NCBI GenBank assembly: GCA_965220645.1
Contig: OZ244836.1
Location: 248,001-312,000, forward strand
Source of the DNA: Aldehydirespirator sp965220645
Lineage (GTDB): Bacteria > Actinomycetota > Acidimicrobiia > Acidimicrobiales > Aldehydirespiratoraceae
Direction of reading: 5' to 3'
DNA length: 64,000 nucleotides
Of the stretch, positions 1 through 7,620 are shown piece by piece; the stretch's first letter is position 1; each line of letters begins with the position of its first letter. A program made the translations under genes and the position numbers. Under the pieces are notes generated by a model. The model was not told the DNA's origin, ran no database searches, and was given only the letters and a program-made list of their open reading frames with translations.

Positions 1-150
1 CAGCCGGAGCGAGTCCCATCGCTGCGTCCGCCAGGAGTTGGCCACCTCGCCGCGCTCAAGCACGACATGGTCGATGGAGCGCTCGGTGAGGCGCCGGCTC
101 ACAGCCAGGCCGCTGTGCCCGGCCCCCACAACAACAGTCGTTGTCCTCAT
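1..150 (-). CDS. FAD-dependent monooxygenase/oxidoreductase, N-terminal part only
   Basis: Only the first 50 codons lie in the window; the gene runs off the left edge. The protein opens MRTTTVVVGAGHSG, a beta strand followed by the GxGxxG dinucleotide-binding loop. Downstream come an acidic residue after a beta strand (VVLERG) and 'SWRTQRWDSLRL', which is typical of flavin-containing monooxygenases (NSWR/W-R signatures after the first Rossmann motif). Such enzymes use FAD and NAD(P)H to oxygenate small substrates. The ATG at 148-150 is the only start consistent with a Rossmann N-terminus. The substrate cannot be inferred from the fragment. Confidence 0.75.
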   Translation of the reverse strand, partial: MRTTTVVVGAGHSGLAVSRRLTERSIDHVVLERGEVANSWRTQRWDSLRL

Positions 151-187
151 GAATCCGCTGGGCGACCCCCGGGGGGCCGGATCCGGG

Positions 188-742
188 CTATTCGACCTCG
201 ACGGTCACGTTGGTCGGATTGGTGATGATGTCGTAGACGGCCGACCGCTTCTGGGACTGGGCTACCAGTGCCTTGATCTCATCGGGAGTTGCGTCGGCAT
301 CGATGTCGTAGGAGACCTTGACATCCTTGAACCCGTTGCGGACATCCGGGTCGCCGCCCAGAATGCCCAGTATGTCCATGCTGCCCTCCAGCGTGGCCTT
401 CACCGACCGCAGTTGGATGTCACGGTTCTGGGCCACGGCGGCCACTCCGGCGGTGAGACAGCTGGCCAGGCCGGCCAGGACCAGCTCGACCGGCGTGGCC
501 GCGTTGTCCTCTGCTCCGAACACCAGGGGGTGATCGGCCTCGAGGGTGAAGGTCGAGCGATGTGGGTGCTCGGCCCCGAGCCCGTAGTAGCTGTCGACCG
601 AGGAGCGGCTGTGAGTGCCGTTCAACCACTCATTGGTGGCCTTCCAGGTGAACTGGGCCGCCTCGGGTGCTTCGCTGAGGGCCTGACGGGCTCCCAGCAA
701 GTGTTCGACGTTGACACCGTTGTCGGCATTTGCGGTGGTCAT
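188..742 (-). CDS. OsmC family protein (184 aa)
   Basis: OsmC/Ohr-fold protein, a family that reduces organic hydroperoxides or handles thiol stress in the cytoplasm. The fold is visible: an N-terminal strand region, a central helix with ELVLAGLASC (Cys95) and a C-terminal strand ending NVTVEVE. Classical OsmC/Ohr proteins have a second reactive Cys in a 'CP' motif; here the matching region reads KRSAVYD with no Cys, so it may not have standard peroxidase chemistry. The start at 742 is chosen because AGGAG lies 10 nt upstream; a longer reading to 850 has no Shine-Dalgarno. The gene stands alone, between the FAD enzyme and the oxidase cluster. Confidence 0.8.
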   Translation of the reverse strand: MTTANADNGVNVEHLLGARQALSEAPEAAQFTWKATNEWLNGTHSRSSVDSYYGLGAEHPHRSTFTLEADHPLVFGAEDNAATPVELVLAGLASCLTAGVAAVAQNRDIQLRSVKATLEGSMDILGILGGDPDVRNGFKDVKVSYDIDADATPDEIKALVAQSQKRSAVYDIITNPTNVTVEVE

Positions 743-832
743 CGGATCGATGTCTCCTGTGTCGGTGGCGCTGACTGACCGACGCAATGGTCCGCGCTGC
801 GAACCGTGACTTGCGGCGGTGACAGTGCAATA

Positions 833-934
833 TAGGGGTCCCGCGATCAAAAGTCGACGAATCCGATCAACATTTGCGAGTTTCGGGCGGCCGGACTCGC
901 CCGCGGTGCGTCCGAGCTATCGCCGGGACCCCTA
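833..934. repeat. 11-bp perfect inverted repeat with 80-bp spacer
   Basis: TAGGGGTCCCG at 833-843 and its exact reverse complement CGGGACCCCTA at 924-934 flank most of the gap between ctaG and the OsmC-like gene. The right arm includes the ctaG stop codon. It could form a long-range stem in the ctaG 3' untranslated RNA or mark the ends of a tiny element. Neither arm extends beyond 11 bp. Confidence 0.5.
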
Positions 935-1837
935 CAACCGCGGTTCTGCGGGCGGGGGGCCCAGACGCTCGAACTCGGCCTCGACATCAGCGGTGGTGAG
1001 GGTGTTGGCCGCAAGCCTCCGCCGACGCTCCTCCGCATCGGCGTGTCGCTGCGCGGCCGAGTAGCGGAAGAACTTGATGGCGATGAGGGTCCACAGGTAG
1101 AAGCCGCCCAGCACCTTCATCACCGCGCCGGCAGCCTGCTGGTCGGCCGTCACCGAGATGCCCCACAGGCGCTGGGCGTGGTCGTAGATCGGGTACACCG
1201 AGCCCTCGGCGAAGGTGAGCCAGGCGGCCGGCACAGTGGGCACGATCGACATGGCGAACAGGTACACCATCTTGCCGGGCTCCGACAGCTGCCACTCCCG
1301 CAGCGGCCCTACCACCGGCATCCACATGGCCAGCGCACTGGCGAACATGAGCAGATGCATGGCGTAGTGGAAGGGACCGCTGCGCACCGACAGCTCCACC
1401 AGGGCGTTCCAGTGCATCAACCCCTGAAGGGCGTTGAAGACCACCCCGGCCACCAGCGGGTGCACCAGCCGGCGGATCACCCTTGCTGAGCGCGAGTCCT
1501 CGACCAGGATGAGCCGGGCCAGCCATTCGGGCACCGCCATCAGCAGCAGCGGCGGCACGACGAAGCTGATGAGCAGGTGCTGCACCATGTGCACCGAGTA
1601 CAGGTACTCCTCGGCGATGTCGTGCATGGGCCAGTCGGCCGCGACCCACAGCAGGACCGCACCGGCGACGAAGCACAGCCGCTGACGCCGGGTGACGGCT
1701 GCGGTGCCGGCAGGGCCGGCGACGGGAGCCACGACCCGAACCACGTAGAAGCCGAGGCCGACCACCGCGGCGACCAGCAGCCACACCTCCGGGTGGAATT
1801 GGAAGCGCCAGGCGTCGGTCGCGGCCAGCGCTCCCAT
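932..1837 (-). CDS. ctaG: Cytochrome c oxidase assembly factor CtaG (caa3-type)
   Basis: Polytopic membrane protein of 301 aa resembling the caa3_CtaG family, which is needed for assembly of caa3/aa3 cytochrome c oxidase. About seven hydrophobic segments are visible. The stretch WPMHDIAEEYLYSVHMVQHL carries the His-rich first half typical of the family, followed by a Pro-rich membrane segment. It is the last gene of the minus-strand oxidase operon, starting 2 nt after the subunit IV stop, which fits co-translation. This is a different family from the Cox11-type copper chaperone that is sometimes also called CtaG. Confidence 0.85.
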   Translation of the reverse strand: MGALAATDAWRFQFHPEVWLLVAAVVGLGFYVVRVVAPVAGPAGTAAVTRRQRLCFVAGAVLLWVAADWPMHDIAEEYLYSVHMVQHLLISFVVPPLLLMAVPEWLARLILVEDSRSARVIRRLVHPLVAGVVFNALQGLMHWNALVELSVRSGPFHYAMHLLMFASALAMWMPVVGPLREWQLSEPGKMVYLFAMSIVPTVPAAWLTFAEGSVYPIYDHAQRLWGISVTADQQAAGAVMKVLGGFYLWTLIAIKFFRYSAAQRHADAEERRRRLAANTLTTADVEAEFERLGPPPAEPRL

Positions 1838-1839
1838 GG

Positions 1840-2232
1840 CTAGACCCAGAACTCGAAGACGGTCAGCGTGACCAGGTACACGCCGACGGCCAGAGTGAGA
1901 CCGGCCGTGAACATCCGGCCGAACAGCTTGCTGTCGAAGCGCAGATGCATGAACCAGGTGGCCACCAAATAGAACTTGACGACCATCATGAAGATCAACG
2001 AGGGCACCAGCGCCGCGCCCCAGTCGAGCACCGACCGGAAGTAGGTGAACACCTCCAGCGCGGTGACCAGACCTAAAACGACGGCGATCTTGGCGTAGGC
2101 CCAGTCCGAGGGATGGGCGTGACCCTCGTCGTCGTGATGCTCGTCGGCCGCGCCGGCTTCGGGATCGGAGTGCTCGGCACCGGAGTGCTCGAAGGCCGGA
2201 TCGGAGTGCTCGGAGGTGGTGGTGTCGCTCAT
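1840..2232 (-). CDS. ctaF: Cytochrome c oxidase subunit IV, prokaryotic (CyoD/CtaF-like)
   Basis: Small subunit of aa3-type oxidase, 130 aa. The first 40 residues are a charged His/Glu/Asp-rich tail (SEHSDPAFEHSGAEHSDPE), probably cytoplasmic. Three hydrophobic helices follow: about 48-68, 76-95 and 106-128. The stretch MMVVKFYLVATWFMHLRF matches the COX4_pro pattern around helix 2. It sits between ctaE and ctaG, as in many bacterial cta operons. It stabilises the catalytic core and carries no cofactor. Confidence 0.85.
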   Translation of the reverse strand: MSDTTTSEHSDPAFEHSGAEHSDPEAGAADEHHDDEGHAHPSDWAYAKIAVVLGLVTALEVFTYFRSVLDWGAALVPSLIFMMVVKFYLVATWFMHLRFDSKLFGRMFTAGLTLAVGVYLVTLTVFEFWV

Positions 2233-2254
2233 GGGCAGGTGCTACTCATGGGTC

Positions 2255-2887
2255 TCAGTCGGCGGGGATCAGGTAGATGACGGTGAAGATGAAGATCCAC
2301 ACGATGTCCACGAAGTGCCAGTAGAGGCCGACGATCTCCACCGTCTCCGCGTTGCGCTGGGTGAGCTTGCCCTTGACCGACGCCACGAACAGCGACATCA
2401 GCATCACTATGCCGATGCTCACGTGCACTCCGTGGAAGCCGGTCAGGGTGAAGAAGGCGCTGCTGGCCGGATTGGTGGTGAAGGCCACGCCCTCACGGAC
2501 GAAGCTGGTGAACTCGTACACCTGCCCGCCGATGAACACGCCGCCCAGCAGGGCCGTGGCCAGCAGCCAGGTGCGGCCGGCCTCGTCCTCGCCGCGGGAG
2601 ACGGCGGACAGGGCCAGCACCATCGTCAGCGAACTCATCAACAGCACGAAGGAGCTGACCGACGTGAACGGGATGTCGAACACGTCGGTGGGCAGCGTGC
2701 GGCCGTTGCCGCGGGTCTTGTACAGCAGGTAGGTGGAGATCAGCCCGCCGAACAGCAGGCACTCCGAGCCCAGGAACACCCACATCGCCAGCTTGGTGTG
2801 GGACAAGCCGGTGGTGGTGGCGTGCGGGTCGTGTCCGTGATCGTCGGCCGCGTGGCCGGGATCGGCTACCAAGGGTTCAGCGCTCAT
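2255..2887 (-). CDS. ctaE: Cytochrome c oxidase subunit III
   Basis: 210-aa subunit III of the aa3/caa3 oxidase with five predicted membrane helices, the short form common in actinobacteria. Family markers: the terminal-helix motif GLYWHFVDIVWIFIF, the GFHGVHVSIG segment and the N-terminal KLAMWVFLGSECLLF helix. The start is the ATG at 2887, with GGGGAG 6 nt upstream. A longer frame running into ctaD has no ribosome binding site and low-complexity sequence, and is rejected. Subunit III binds lipids and supports the proton uptake path; it has no redox centre. Confidence 0.9.
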   Translation of the reverse strand: MSAEPLVADPGHAADDHGHDPHATTTGLSHTKLAMWVFLGSECLLFGGLISTYLLYKTRGNGRTLPTDVFDIPFTSVSSFVLLMSSLTMVLALSAVSRGEDEAGRTWLLATALLGGVFIGGQVYEFTSFVREGVAFTTNPASSAFFTLTGFHGVHVSIGIVMLMSLFVASVKGKLTQRNAETVEIVGLYWHFVDIVWIFIFTVIYLIPAD

Positions 2888-2930
2888 GGCTGGTCTCCCC
2901 GGCCGGCGGGTCCTGTCACCGGCGCGGCCT

Positions 2931-2948
2931 GGCGGCGCGAGCGCCGCC
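2931..2948. other. Intercistronic hairpin between ctaD and ctaE
   Basis: GGCGGCG-CGAG-CGCCGCC forms a perfect 7-bp stem with a 4-nt loop in the 109-nt gap between ctaD and ctaE. There is no T-run, so an mRNA stability or partial attenuation role is more likely than full termination. This is the only sizeable gap within the ctaC-ctaG run. Confidence 0.45.
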
Positions 2949-2996
2949 ATTCCTTGCCCCGGCGCCACCCCCCGGCCTCTCGGGTCGCGTCGGCGG

Positions 2997-4979
2997 TCAC
3001 GGCTCATCTCCGTCGTCGTCAGCTTCGTGATCTTCGTGATCGTCGTCGTGATCATCGTGGGCGGCGTCGGGATCGTCAACGGGTTCCAGTGCCCATGAGT
3101 AGATGGACGCGATCGTCACGAGGGCGCCTATCAGCGCCAACCAGAGGTTGAAGATCAGGCCGTAGCCGACCAGGGGCAGCCCCACGGCCACCGCCAGGGG
3201 CCAGAACGACGGCGACGGCAGATGCACGCCGGTGGCCTCGCCGGTCTGGGCGGCCTCCTCCACCGTGGCGACCCGCACCACCTTGCCCTCGTCGTCGGTG
3301 GCGTACTTGGTGTGCCACCACTCGTCGCGGCCGTGCACCTGAGGCACGGTGTCGAAGTTGTGCGCGGGCACCGGCGACGGGATCGACCATTCCAGGGTGC
3401 GGCCGTCCCAGGGGTCCGGGCCCGGAGGCGGCAGGTGGGGGGCGTCGCGCTTGGACTTCACCACATTCCAGAGGAACAGCGCTACCGCCAACGCGATCAG
3501 GAACGATCCGATGGTGGCCGCCATGTTCCAGAACTCGAAGCCGTAGCCCCTCGCGTAGGTGTCGATGCGGCGCGACATTCCTTGCAGGCCCAGGATGTGC
3601 ATCGGGCCGAAGGTGAGGTTGAAGCCCACCAGCATGATCCAGAAGTGCCAGTTGCCGAGCCGCTCGTTCAGGAAGTGGCCCCAGATCTTGGGCCACCAGA
3701 AGTAGAGGCCGGCGAACAGGCCGAGCACGGCGCCGCCGAAGATCACGTAGTGGAAGTGGGCCACGATGTAGTAGGTGTCGGTCTGCTGGGTGTCGGCCGG
3801 CGCCACCGAGTGGGTCACGCCGGACAGGCCGCCGATGGTGAACATGGCCACCGTCGCCACCGCGAACTTCATGGCCACGGTGAATCGCAGCTTCCCGCCC
3901 CACATCGTGGCAAGCCAGTTGAGGACTTTCACCCCCGTGGGAATCGCGATGAACATCGTCGACAGGGAGAAGGCGGCCACCGAGATGGGGCCGATGCCCG
4001 ACACGAACATGTGGTGGGCCCACACGCCCCAGCCCATGAAGCCGATGGCGATGCCCGAGAACACCATGAACTCGTAGCCGAACAGGGGCTTGCGGCTGAA
4101 GGTGGGGATCACCTCGGAGACCACCCCGAAGGCGGGCAGGATGAGGATGTACACCTCCGGGTGGCCGAAGATCCAGAACAGGTGCTGCCACAGCAGCGGA
4201 TCGGCGCCGGCATCGGGGTTGAAGAACTGGGCGCCGAAGAGCCGGTCGAACATCAGCAGGAACAGGGCCACGGTGATCACCGGCAGCGCGAACAGCAGCA
4301 GGAACTGGGTGATCAGCAGCATCCAGGTCATCACCGGCATGCGCATCAGGGTCATTCCCGGCGCCCGCAGGTTGAGGCAGGTGACGATCAGGTTGATCGC
4401 CGACACCAGCGAGGCGATGCCCAGGATCTGCAGGCCGATGGCGTAGAAGTCCACGCCGTGGCTGGGCGAGAAGGCCACGCCGCTGTTGGTCGAATAGCAG
4501 AACCAGCCGCAGTCGGCCCCGCCGCCGCCCACCAACCACGAGGTGTTCAAGAAGATGGCCCCGGACAGCCAGATCCAGAACGACAGCGCGTTGAGGCGGG
4601 GGAAGGCAACGTCGCGAGCGCCGATCTGGAGGGGGATGAAGTAGTTCGCGAAGGCCGCGGCCAGCGGCATGACGAACAGGAACACCATGGTGACGCCGTG
4701 CATGGTGTACACCTGGTTGTAGATGTCGGCACTGAGCACCGAACCGTCCGGCGCAGCCAGTTGCAGGCGTATCAGCAGAGCCTCGATACCGCCCACCAGG
4801 AAGAAGAACATGGCCGAGACGCCGTACAGGATCCCGATGCGCTTGTGGTCGACGGTGCTGAGCCAGTCGCGCCAGCCCCGACCCTCCTGGGGGCGGGTGA
4901 ACACGCCGAGGGGCCGCTCGGCGTAGCGGGCGGCATCGCCGGGGCCGATCTCGAGCGGTGGCTTCTCAGTTATCGCCAT
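2997..4979 (-). CDS. ctaD: Cytochrome c oxidase subunit I (aa3 type, catalytic)
   Basis: 660-aa catalytic subunit. All heme-copper ligands are present: His94 (low-spin heme, in TMHGVTM), His273 with Tyr277 (CuB and the cross-linked Tyr, in IFGHPEVY), His322/His323 (CuB, in WAHHMF), His408 (high-spin heme) and His410 (low-spin heme) in AHFHYVIFGG. The GHPEVY motif marks a type A oxidase. A soluble extension of about 120 residues follows the last helices, ending in a His/Asp/Glu-rich tail that may bind metal. It starts 1 nt after the ctaC stop. It couples cytochrome c oxidation to O2 reduction and proton pumping. Confidence 0.97.
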   Translation of the reverse strand: MAITEKPPLEIGPGDAARYAERPLGVFTRPQEGRGWRDWLSTVDHKRIGILYGVSAMFFFLVGGIEALLIRLQLAAPDGSVLSADIYNQVYTMHGVTMVFLFVMPLAAAFANYFIPLQIGARDVAFPRLNALSFWIWLSGAIFLNTSWLVGGGGADCGWFCYSTNSGVAFSPSHGVDFYAIGLQILGIASLVSAINLIVTCLNLRAPGMTLMRMPVMTWMLLITQFLLLFALPVITVALFLLMFDRLFGAQFFNPDAGADPLLWQHLFWIFGHPEVYILILPAFGVVSEVIPTFSRKPLFGYEFMVFSGIAIGFMGWGVWAHHMFVSGIGPISVAAFSLSTMFIAIPTGVKVLNWLATMWGGKLRFTVAMKFAVATVAMFTIGGLSGVTHSVAPADTQQTDTYYIVAHFHYVIFGGAVLGLFAGLYFWWPKIWGHFLNERLGNWHFWIMLVGFNLTFGPMHILGLQGMSRRIDTYARGYGFEFWNMAATIGSFLIALAVALFLWNVVKSKRDAPHLPPPGPDPWDGRTLEWSIPSPVPAHNFDTVPQVHGRDEWWHTKYATDDEGKVVRVATVEEAAQTGEATGVHLPSPSFWPLAVAVGLPLVGYGLIFNLWLALIGALVTIASIYSWALEPVDDPDAAHDDHDDDHEDHEADDDGDEP

Positions 4980-4980
4980 G

Positions 4981-6222
4981 TCACTCCACCTGGGTCGCTT
5001 CGATTATCCAGTCGGCGGGCTCGGCTCCCAGGCCTGAAAGGTAGGCCACCAGGTCGTCGATCTGCTGCTCGCTGAGGTCGAGGTCGGGCATGCCCCGATA
5101 CTGCTCGCCGGGCACCGTGTAGTTGGCCTTGACAGCACCGGGGTTGCGCAGCCACGCCTCCAAGTCCGTGCGGTTGAGCGACCCGTCGGCATTGTAAGTG
5201 TTGAAGATCCCGCCCGCAAAGGTGCTGCGGCCGGCGAAGTGGGTCAGGTTCGGCGCGGCCCCCGAGGCCTGGTCGGCCCTCTCGAAGACGTCATCGTTGA
5301 GTCCTTCCACTACGTGGCAGGAGGTGCAGATGCCCGAGAACACCTCCATGCCCGCCAACGCTTCTCCGTCGGTGGGTTCGACCGCGTCGGCGCTGGTGCG
5401 ATCCACCCACGCCTGGAAGTCGGCCGGGCTGAGCGCCACCGCCTGCATCCTCATGCGCGAGTGCGACAGACCGCAGAACTCGGTGCACTGCCCGAAGTAG
5501 AACCCGGGGTCGGAGGCCTCGATCTTCCAGGGCGAGAAGCGATTGGGGACAGCGTCGCGCTTGCCGTTGAGGGCAGGGATCCAGAAGGAATGGATCACGT
5601 CGCGCGAGGTGATGATCAGCTCGACCTCCTCGCCGGTGGGGATCACCATCTGGCCGGGGGTGACGATGTCGGCTGGGGGCAGCGTCTTGGCGTCGCCGTG
5701 GGCCCGCAATGCGGCCAGATCGACCTGGTCGGAGAAGTAGTAGCGGAACTCCCACCACCACTGGTTGCCCACCACCACGACGGTCGGCTCCCACTCGACG
5801 CTGTGGTCGTCGACGGTGACCGTCATGGTGTTGGCCTCGGTGGCGTCAACCGTGGGAAGGGACCACAGCATGATGCCGGCCACCGCGGTCATGGTCACGA
5901 GGAATCCAATGGTCCAGCCGACCTCCAGCGGAACGTGGCCGTGGGTCTGCGAAGGCCAGTCGTCGTCGCCGTCGTAGGTCTTGACCCGGTTCCTCCATAT
6001 GAGCCAGACCATGGCGATGGTTATTCCCACGAACACCACAGCCGCGATCCAGAAGACCGGCAGTACTCCCCTGTTGTGCAGTTCTCTTGCGATCGGGCCC
6101 TGCGGCGCGAACGTGTCGAGCTCCGCGTCGGCTGCGCAGCCGGTGGCCACCACCGCGCCCAGTAGGACCAGCGCCCCGGTGAGGAGGCGGCGCTGCAGCG
6201 TGGCTGTTCGCATCTCAGCCAT
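4981..6222 (-). CDS. ctaC: Cytochrome c oxidase subunit II with fused cytochrome c domain
   Basis: 413-aa caa3-type subunit II. A lipoprotein signal ends at VATGC (Cys29), and two membrane helices lie near 54-76 and 101-122. The CuA domain is complete: His211, Cys246, Cys250, His254 and Met257 in HSFWIP and CTEFCGLSHSRM. The C-terminal third is a cytochrome c module with CTSCH at 299-303 and a likely axial Met378 (RGMPDL). So electrons can enter through a tethered cytochrome c. The ATG at 6222 overlaps the stop of the upstream gene and is preferred; a second ATG lies at 6213. Confidence 0.95.
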   Translation of the reverse strand: MAEMRTATLQRRLLTGALVLLGAVVATGCAADAELDTFAPQGPIARELHNRGVLPVFWIAAVVFVGITIAMVWLIWRNRVKTYDGDDDWPSQTHGHVPLEVGWTIGFLVTMTAVAGIMLWSLPTVDATEANTMTVTVDDHSVEWEPTVVVVGNQWWWEFRYYFSDQVDLAALRAHGDAKTLPPADIVTPGQMVIPTGEEVELIITSRDVIHSFWIPALNGKRDAVPNRFSPWKIEASDPGFYFGQCTEFCGLSHSRMRMQAVALSPADFQAWVDRTSADAVEPTDGEALAGMEVFSGICTSCHVVEGLNDDVFERADQASGAAPNLTHFAGRSTFAGGIFNTYNADGSLNRTDLEAWLRNPGAVKANYTVPGEQYRGMPDLDLSEQQIDDLVAYLSGLGAEPADWIIEATQVE

Positions 6223-7027
6223 TGTGCTCACCGTCAGTCGGTTCATCGCCGGTTGGATCGGTGGACTCCTCGTGAGTCTCGTCGGTGTGGTGACCGAAGT
6301 CCCGTTCACCGGCAACCGCCGCGAGCACCCCGCCCACCAGGAGCAACAGCGCGGCCACCGTGCCCAGGACGCGGACAAGGCGGCGGCCAAGTCCGGGCCG
6401 GGCCACGTAGACCCAGGCGCCGACCAGGATGAGGGCGGCCACGACGCCGGCGACCGCCACCGCCTCCATCTGTGACACGGTCAGCAGGATCCGTGAAGCC
6501 GCCAGCACGATCACGCCGACCGCGAGGGCCCCGATGACGGGAATCTCTATGGGGGCCATGATCCGGTTGCGCAGCTCACGGTTGGCCGTGGCGTCGCCAG
6601 TGGCCCGGTCGGCCCAGGCGTCCATCGTCCACTCCACCAGCGAAAGGGTGATCAGGGCCAGGCCCAGCACGAAGACCATCGGATGCAGCACCAGCCCCAC
6701 CGCGGCCGCGCCCACCCCGAAGGAGGCGACCACGGGCCAGAAGCCCGCAGTCACGGGCTGGTCGGTCAGCACCTCAGCCAGGTTCTGAAGATGGGCCTGG
6801 GCGGCCGCATCGGCGTCGCGGAACGACACCAGCACCAGGCTGATGGTCAACGAGACGCAGGCCAGCGCAACAAGCAGGCCGTAGCCGATGTGATCGCCGA
6901 CCGAGCCCTTCCATCCCAGCGACAGGGGGCCGACATGATCACCACCGGTTGTGTAGCCGTAGACGAGCGCGGCGACGCAGAACGCTGAGAACAGTCCGAA
7001 GAAGAACTTGAATCCGGTGGTGAACAC
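6215..7027 (-). CDS. Unknown polytopic membrane protein in the cytochrome oxidase cluster
   Basis: 270-aa protein with about six to seven hydrophobic segments (for example FKFFFGLFSAFCVAALVYGY at the N-terminus) and a His/Asp/Glu-rich cytoplasmic-looking tail ending DGEHNG. I do not recognise a family. The start is a GTG at 7027, 8 nt after the stop of the subunit III-like gene; earlier in-frame sequence overlaps that gene and reads as shadow. Its stop overlaps the ctaC start, so it is translationally coupled to ctaC. It may be an accessory or assembly subunit of the oxidase, inferred from position only. Confidence 0.7.
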   Translation of the reverse strand: MFTTGFKFFFGLFSAFCVAALVYGYTTGGDHVGPLSLGWKGSVGDHIGYGLLVALACVSLTISLVLVSFRDADAAAQAHLQNLAEVLTDQPVTAGFWPVVASFGVGAAAVGLVLHPMVFVLGLALITLSLVEWTMDAWADRATGDATANRELRNRIMAPIEIPVIGALAVGVIVLAASRILLTVSQMEAVAVAGVVAALILVGAWVYVARPGLGRRLVRVLGTVAALLLLVGGVLAAVAGERDFGHHTDETHEESTDPTGDEPTDGEHNG

Positions 7028-7035
7028 GACGCTGC

Positions 7036-7620
7036 CTACTTGGTTATGAAGACGACGTACCAGATGAGGAAGTAGCACAGGACGCACATGTGCCAGTAGG
7101 CAGCCGCAGCCTGCACTCCGTGGGCGAGCTCCCGCCCGAAGGGCCCCATCAGCGAGCGGATGGTGGTGACCGCCAGGATTGCCATCCCTCCGATGAGCAT
7201 GGCAATGAACGAGCCCGTCACCGCGTAGAACAGCAGCTCGGCCCGGCCGCCGTCGATGGCGAACGCGGTGTCCTGGTACACGAACCAGAACTGGTTGATC
7301 ACGGCCGCACCGAACAGCAAGGTGACCCCGAGAGCGATGAACCCGTGAGGCCGGTCCTCGGCCCGGGCGGCCTGAACGGCCCACTGCACCGTCACCATCG
7401 ACAGCACCAGTGTCATCATCATCATCCCGGCCGGACCGAGTTCGACGCTGCCCTCAGTGAACCACTCCTGGCCCGTGGCCCGAGCCAACTGGCGCTGCTG
7501 GACGTACACCGACACGAGCGCGGCAAAGGCCATGAAGGCCGCGCCGGTGGCCAGCAGAGCACCGACGACGACGGTGCGGGGCCGGGTCGCCTCAGCAGCG
7601 GGCAGCGCCGTCGTTCTCAT
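7036..7620 (-). CDS. Cytochrome c oxidase subunit III-like protein (second copy)
   Basis: 194-aa membrane protein with five predicted helices and heme-copper oxidase subunit III character. The last helix reads AYWHMCVLCYFLIWYVVF, against YWHFVDIVWIFIF in the ctaE product. It is much more divergent than ctaE. Its ATG overlaps the stop of the upstream subunit I-like gene (ATGA), so the two are translationally coupled and probably partners. Because the subunit I-like partner lacks redox ligands, a full second oxidase is unlikely. A structural or assembly role is inference. Confidence 0.75.
   Translation of the reverse strand: MRTTALPAAEATRPRTVVVGALLATGAAFMAFAALVSVYVQQRQLARATGQEWFTEGSVELGPAGMMMMTLVLSMVTVQWAVQAARAEDRPHGFIALGVTLLFGAAVINQFWFVYQDTAFAIDGGRAELLFYAVTGSFIAMLIGGMAILAVTTIRSLMGPFGRELAHGVQAAAAYWHMCVLCYFLIWYVVFITK

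Noticed and set aside
3222..5075. 617-codon open frame on the plus strand
   Set aside because: Antisense to ctaD; low-complexity Gly/His/Glu-rich translation and no family signature.
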